Of a stretch of DNA of 7,500 bases, positions 7,099-7,500 are shown piece after piece. The notes beneath the pieces are model-generated. The model did not search any database. It was not told the DNA's origin and saw only the letters and a program-made list of their open reading frames with translations. A program made the translations under genes and the position numbers. The stretch spans positions 21,052 to 28,551 of the forward strand of contig NZWI01000056.1 in the NCBI GenBank assembly GCA_002701875.1, in the 5' to 3' direction. The DNA is from Fidelibacterota bacterium (GTDB lineage Bacteria > Fidelibacterota > Marinisomatia > Marinisomatales > TCS55). The first letter of the stretch is position 1. Each line of letters opens with the position of its first letter.

Positions 7099-7500
7099 AT
7101 GAAAAAAATAATTTTATTCTCACAATTCATTACATCAATCATTATTGCTCAAGATTTAATTGTTGATCAAAACTCCACTCAAAATTATCAAACGGATAAT
7201 TATGCTAAATTTGATCGTTTTGATTACCATGGAGGCTTTCATGGATATGAACCAAAGTATCCCACCGACCGGATATTATTACCTAAAACCTTTCCTATGC
7301 TAGGTAACACCTTTACTTTAGAAGCGTGGGTTTATAGTAAAAGTATTCCAACCCATAAAACCATTATTGGTGATGAGTCAAATCCAGCTCATAACCTCGT
7401 AGATAGTCCACCCATGATCACATTGAATGGCGATTTATCAATTAGATATGGTTTTGGCACTGGCTCTGAGCATAAAAGGCGTACGGTAGAGAATGTAAGG
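7099..7500 (+). CDS. Secreted LamG/concanavalin-A-like domain protein (3' end outside window)
   Basis: An open frame of 134 codons runs from ATG 7099 to the right edge with no stop. The first 17 residues (MKKIILFSQFITSIIIA) look like a signal peptide, with cleavage probably before Gln18-Asp19. A low-complexity linker rich in Asn, Gln and Asp follows (18-36). Residues 72-80, FTLEAWVYS, preceded by a strand ending in LLPKTF and followed by KTIIGDE and later ITLNGDLSIRYGFG, are characteristic of the LamG (laminin G-like jellyroll) family, in which a strand of this type (F-[ST]-[LIV]-E-A-W-[LIV]) opens the core sheet. Such domains bind glycans or proteins on the outside of the cell. The partner domains, and any C-terminal sorting signal, lie beyond the window. 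Placement directly after the DUF5916 gene suggests a shared extracellular or envelope role; the specific function is unknown. Confidence 0.8.
   Translation, partial: MKKIILFSQFITSIIIAQDLIVDQNSTQNYQTDNYAKFDRFDYHGGFHGYEPKYPTDRILLPKTFPMLGNTFTLEAWVYSKSIPTHKTIIGDESNPAHNLVDSPPMITLNGDLSIRYGFGTGSEHKRRTVENVR

Overview
The window is AT-rich DNA (roughly 36-38% G+C by eye). It comes from a Gram-negative bacterium: there is a lipobox lipoprotein, a predicted outer-membrane beta-barrel protein of the DUF5916 type, and a secreted LamG-like protein. This gene set, together with a three-gene etfB-etfA-etfD cassette, fits an uncultivated marine lineage of the Fibrobacterota-Chlorobiota-Bacteroidota group, for example Marinimicrobia/SAR406. 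That assignment is an inference from gene content and style; no rRNA or other phylogenetic marker is present.

Layout. (1) Bases 1-773, minus strand: the first 257 codons of a lipoprotein whose C-terminus lies beyond the left edge. It has a lipocalin-like start followed by an unusually alanine-rich stretch. (2) Bases 774-1001: an AT-rich divergent intergenic region that must carry the promoters for both directions. (3) Bases 1002-4602, plus strand: etfB, etfA and a membrane-bound iron-sulfur oxidoreductase (EtfD/FadF type), tightly packed and almost certainly one operon. (4) Bases 4603-4655: a short gap with no convincing terminator. (5) Bases 4656-7076: an 806-residue protein with an N-terminal CBM9-like domain and a DUF5916 C-terminal region. 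(6) Bases 7099-7500: the first 134 codons of a secreted protein with a LamG/concanavalin-A-like domain, cut by the right edge.

How the genes work together. EtfB and EtfA form the soluble FAD-containing electron transfer flavoprotein that collects electrons from acyl-CoA and related dehydrogenases. The 620-residue protein has a NarI-like cytochrome b membrane domain, two [4Fe-4S] ferredoxin motifs and HdrB-like CCG domains. It is the expected route for those electrons into the quinone pool, replacing the classical ETF:ubiquinone oxidoreductase. The last two genes are cell-envelope or secreted proteins of unknown substrate and have no evident biochemical link to the electron-transfer cassette. 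I found no mobile element, CRISPR array, tRNA or rRNA. The window looks mostly like ordinary chromosomal DNA; its most interesting parts are the self-contained EtfABD module and the uncharacterised envelope proteins on either side.
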